Of a DNA stretch of 20,585 nt, positions 20,560-20,585 are shown in pieces. The stretch covers positions 1-20,585 of the forward strand of contig JAKLIM010000014.1 in assembly GCA_022709605.1 (NCBI GenBank). Direction: 5' to 3'. Each line of letters begins with the position of its first letter. The first letter of the stretch is position 1. The DNA comes from Bacteroidota bacterium (lineage in GTDB: Bacteria; Bacteroidota; Bacteroidia; Bacteroidales; Paludibacteraceae). Under the pieces are notes generated by a model. The model did not search any database. It saw only the letters and a program-made list of their open reading frames with translations, and was not told the origin of the DNA. The position numbers and the translations under genes are program-made.

Positions 20560-20585
20560 ATGAAAAGAAGGCACCGAGGCAGGAG
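20466..20585. other. Compositionally odd contig end, likely artefact
   Basis: After about 20465 the sequence becomes GC-rich (about 58% by hand count over the last 125 bases, against a clearly AT-rich window). It no longer encodes QmoC-like residues and holds motifs such as GCACCGAGGCAGGAG. It looks like a misassembled or low-quality read end, or a junction with foreign DNA. Confidence 0.6.

Overview
The window looks like a contig from a member of the Bacteroidota, most likely a Bacteroidales/Marinilabiliales-type anaerobe. Supporting signs: AT-rich DNA; Bacteroidota-type -7 boxes (TAnnTTTG) upstream of several genes; many SPII lipoproteins; a Bacteroidota-type alpha-2-macroglobulin; dispersed CCCCT..AGGGG intergenic repeats. 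No rRNA, tRNA or CRISPR array was seen.

Layout. 1-2158: 3' part of an alpha-2-macroglobulin-like gene (+). 2159-2549: repeat-rich spacer. 2550-3677: stand-alone AAA ATPase with a DUF4143 nuclease-fold C-terminus (+). 3829-4602: TauE/SafE exporter (+). 4891-10840: eight-gene minus-strand cluster, read as tusA, YeeE/YedE transporter, rhodanese lipoprotein, two-domain rhodanese lipoprotein, OprP/O-like porin, exported two-domain rhodanese, rhodanese lipoprotein, DsrE-like protein. 10841-11264: control region shared with a divergent cysteine-rich Crp/Fnr regulator (11265-11975). 12031-12807: tcdA-like housekeeping gene (-). 12903-13580: second Crp/Fnr regulator (-), divergent from the plus-strand cluster 13735-20559. 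That cluster reads DsrE2 protein, tusA, MvhD-like protein, QmoA/HdrA-like flavoprotein, DsrE-like lipoprotein, HdrA-like flavoprotein, small winged-helix protein, and a QmoC-like HdrC/cytochrome b fusion. The fusion runs into GC-rich, unrelated-looking sequence at the contig end.

How the parts may work together (inference). The minus-strand cluster looks like an envelope sulfur-capture module: a porin for entry, six rhodanese domains on four exported or lipidated proteins to bind and pass sulfane sulfur, and a YeeE-type transporter plus TusA to bring sulfur into the cytoplasm. The plus-strand cluster looks like a cytoplasmic sulfur relay (TusA, DsrE2) feeding a membrane-bound Qmo/Hdr-like complex that exchanges electrons with the quinone pool. 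TauE/SafE could export an oxidised or surplus sulfur product. No aprAB, dsrAB, sat, HdrB or lipoate-binding protein gene is in the window, so this is neither classical sulfate reduction nor the known sHdr pathway. A Qmo-like complex coupled to TusA/DsrE/rhodanese carriers in a Bacteroidota is the main candidate for an undescribed system here.

Regulation: a perfect CRP-type palindrome lies between the second Crp/Fnr gene and the Qmo-like cluster. An FNR-like box and a 39-bp near-perfect palindrome lie between the first Crp/Fnr gene and the rhodanese/porin cluster. A family of paired GC-rich repeats sits just after several stop codons. One copy spans the start of the winged-helix gene and encodes part of its N-terminus.
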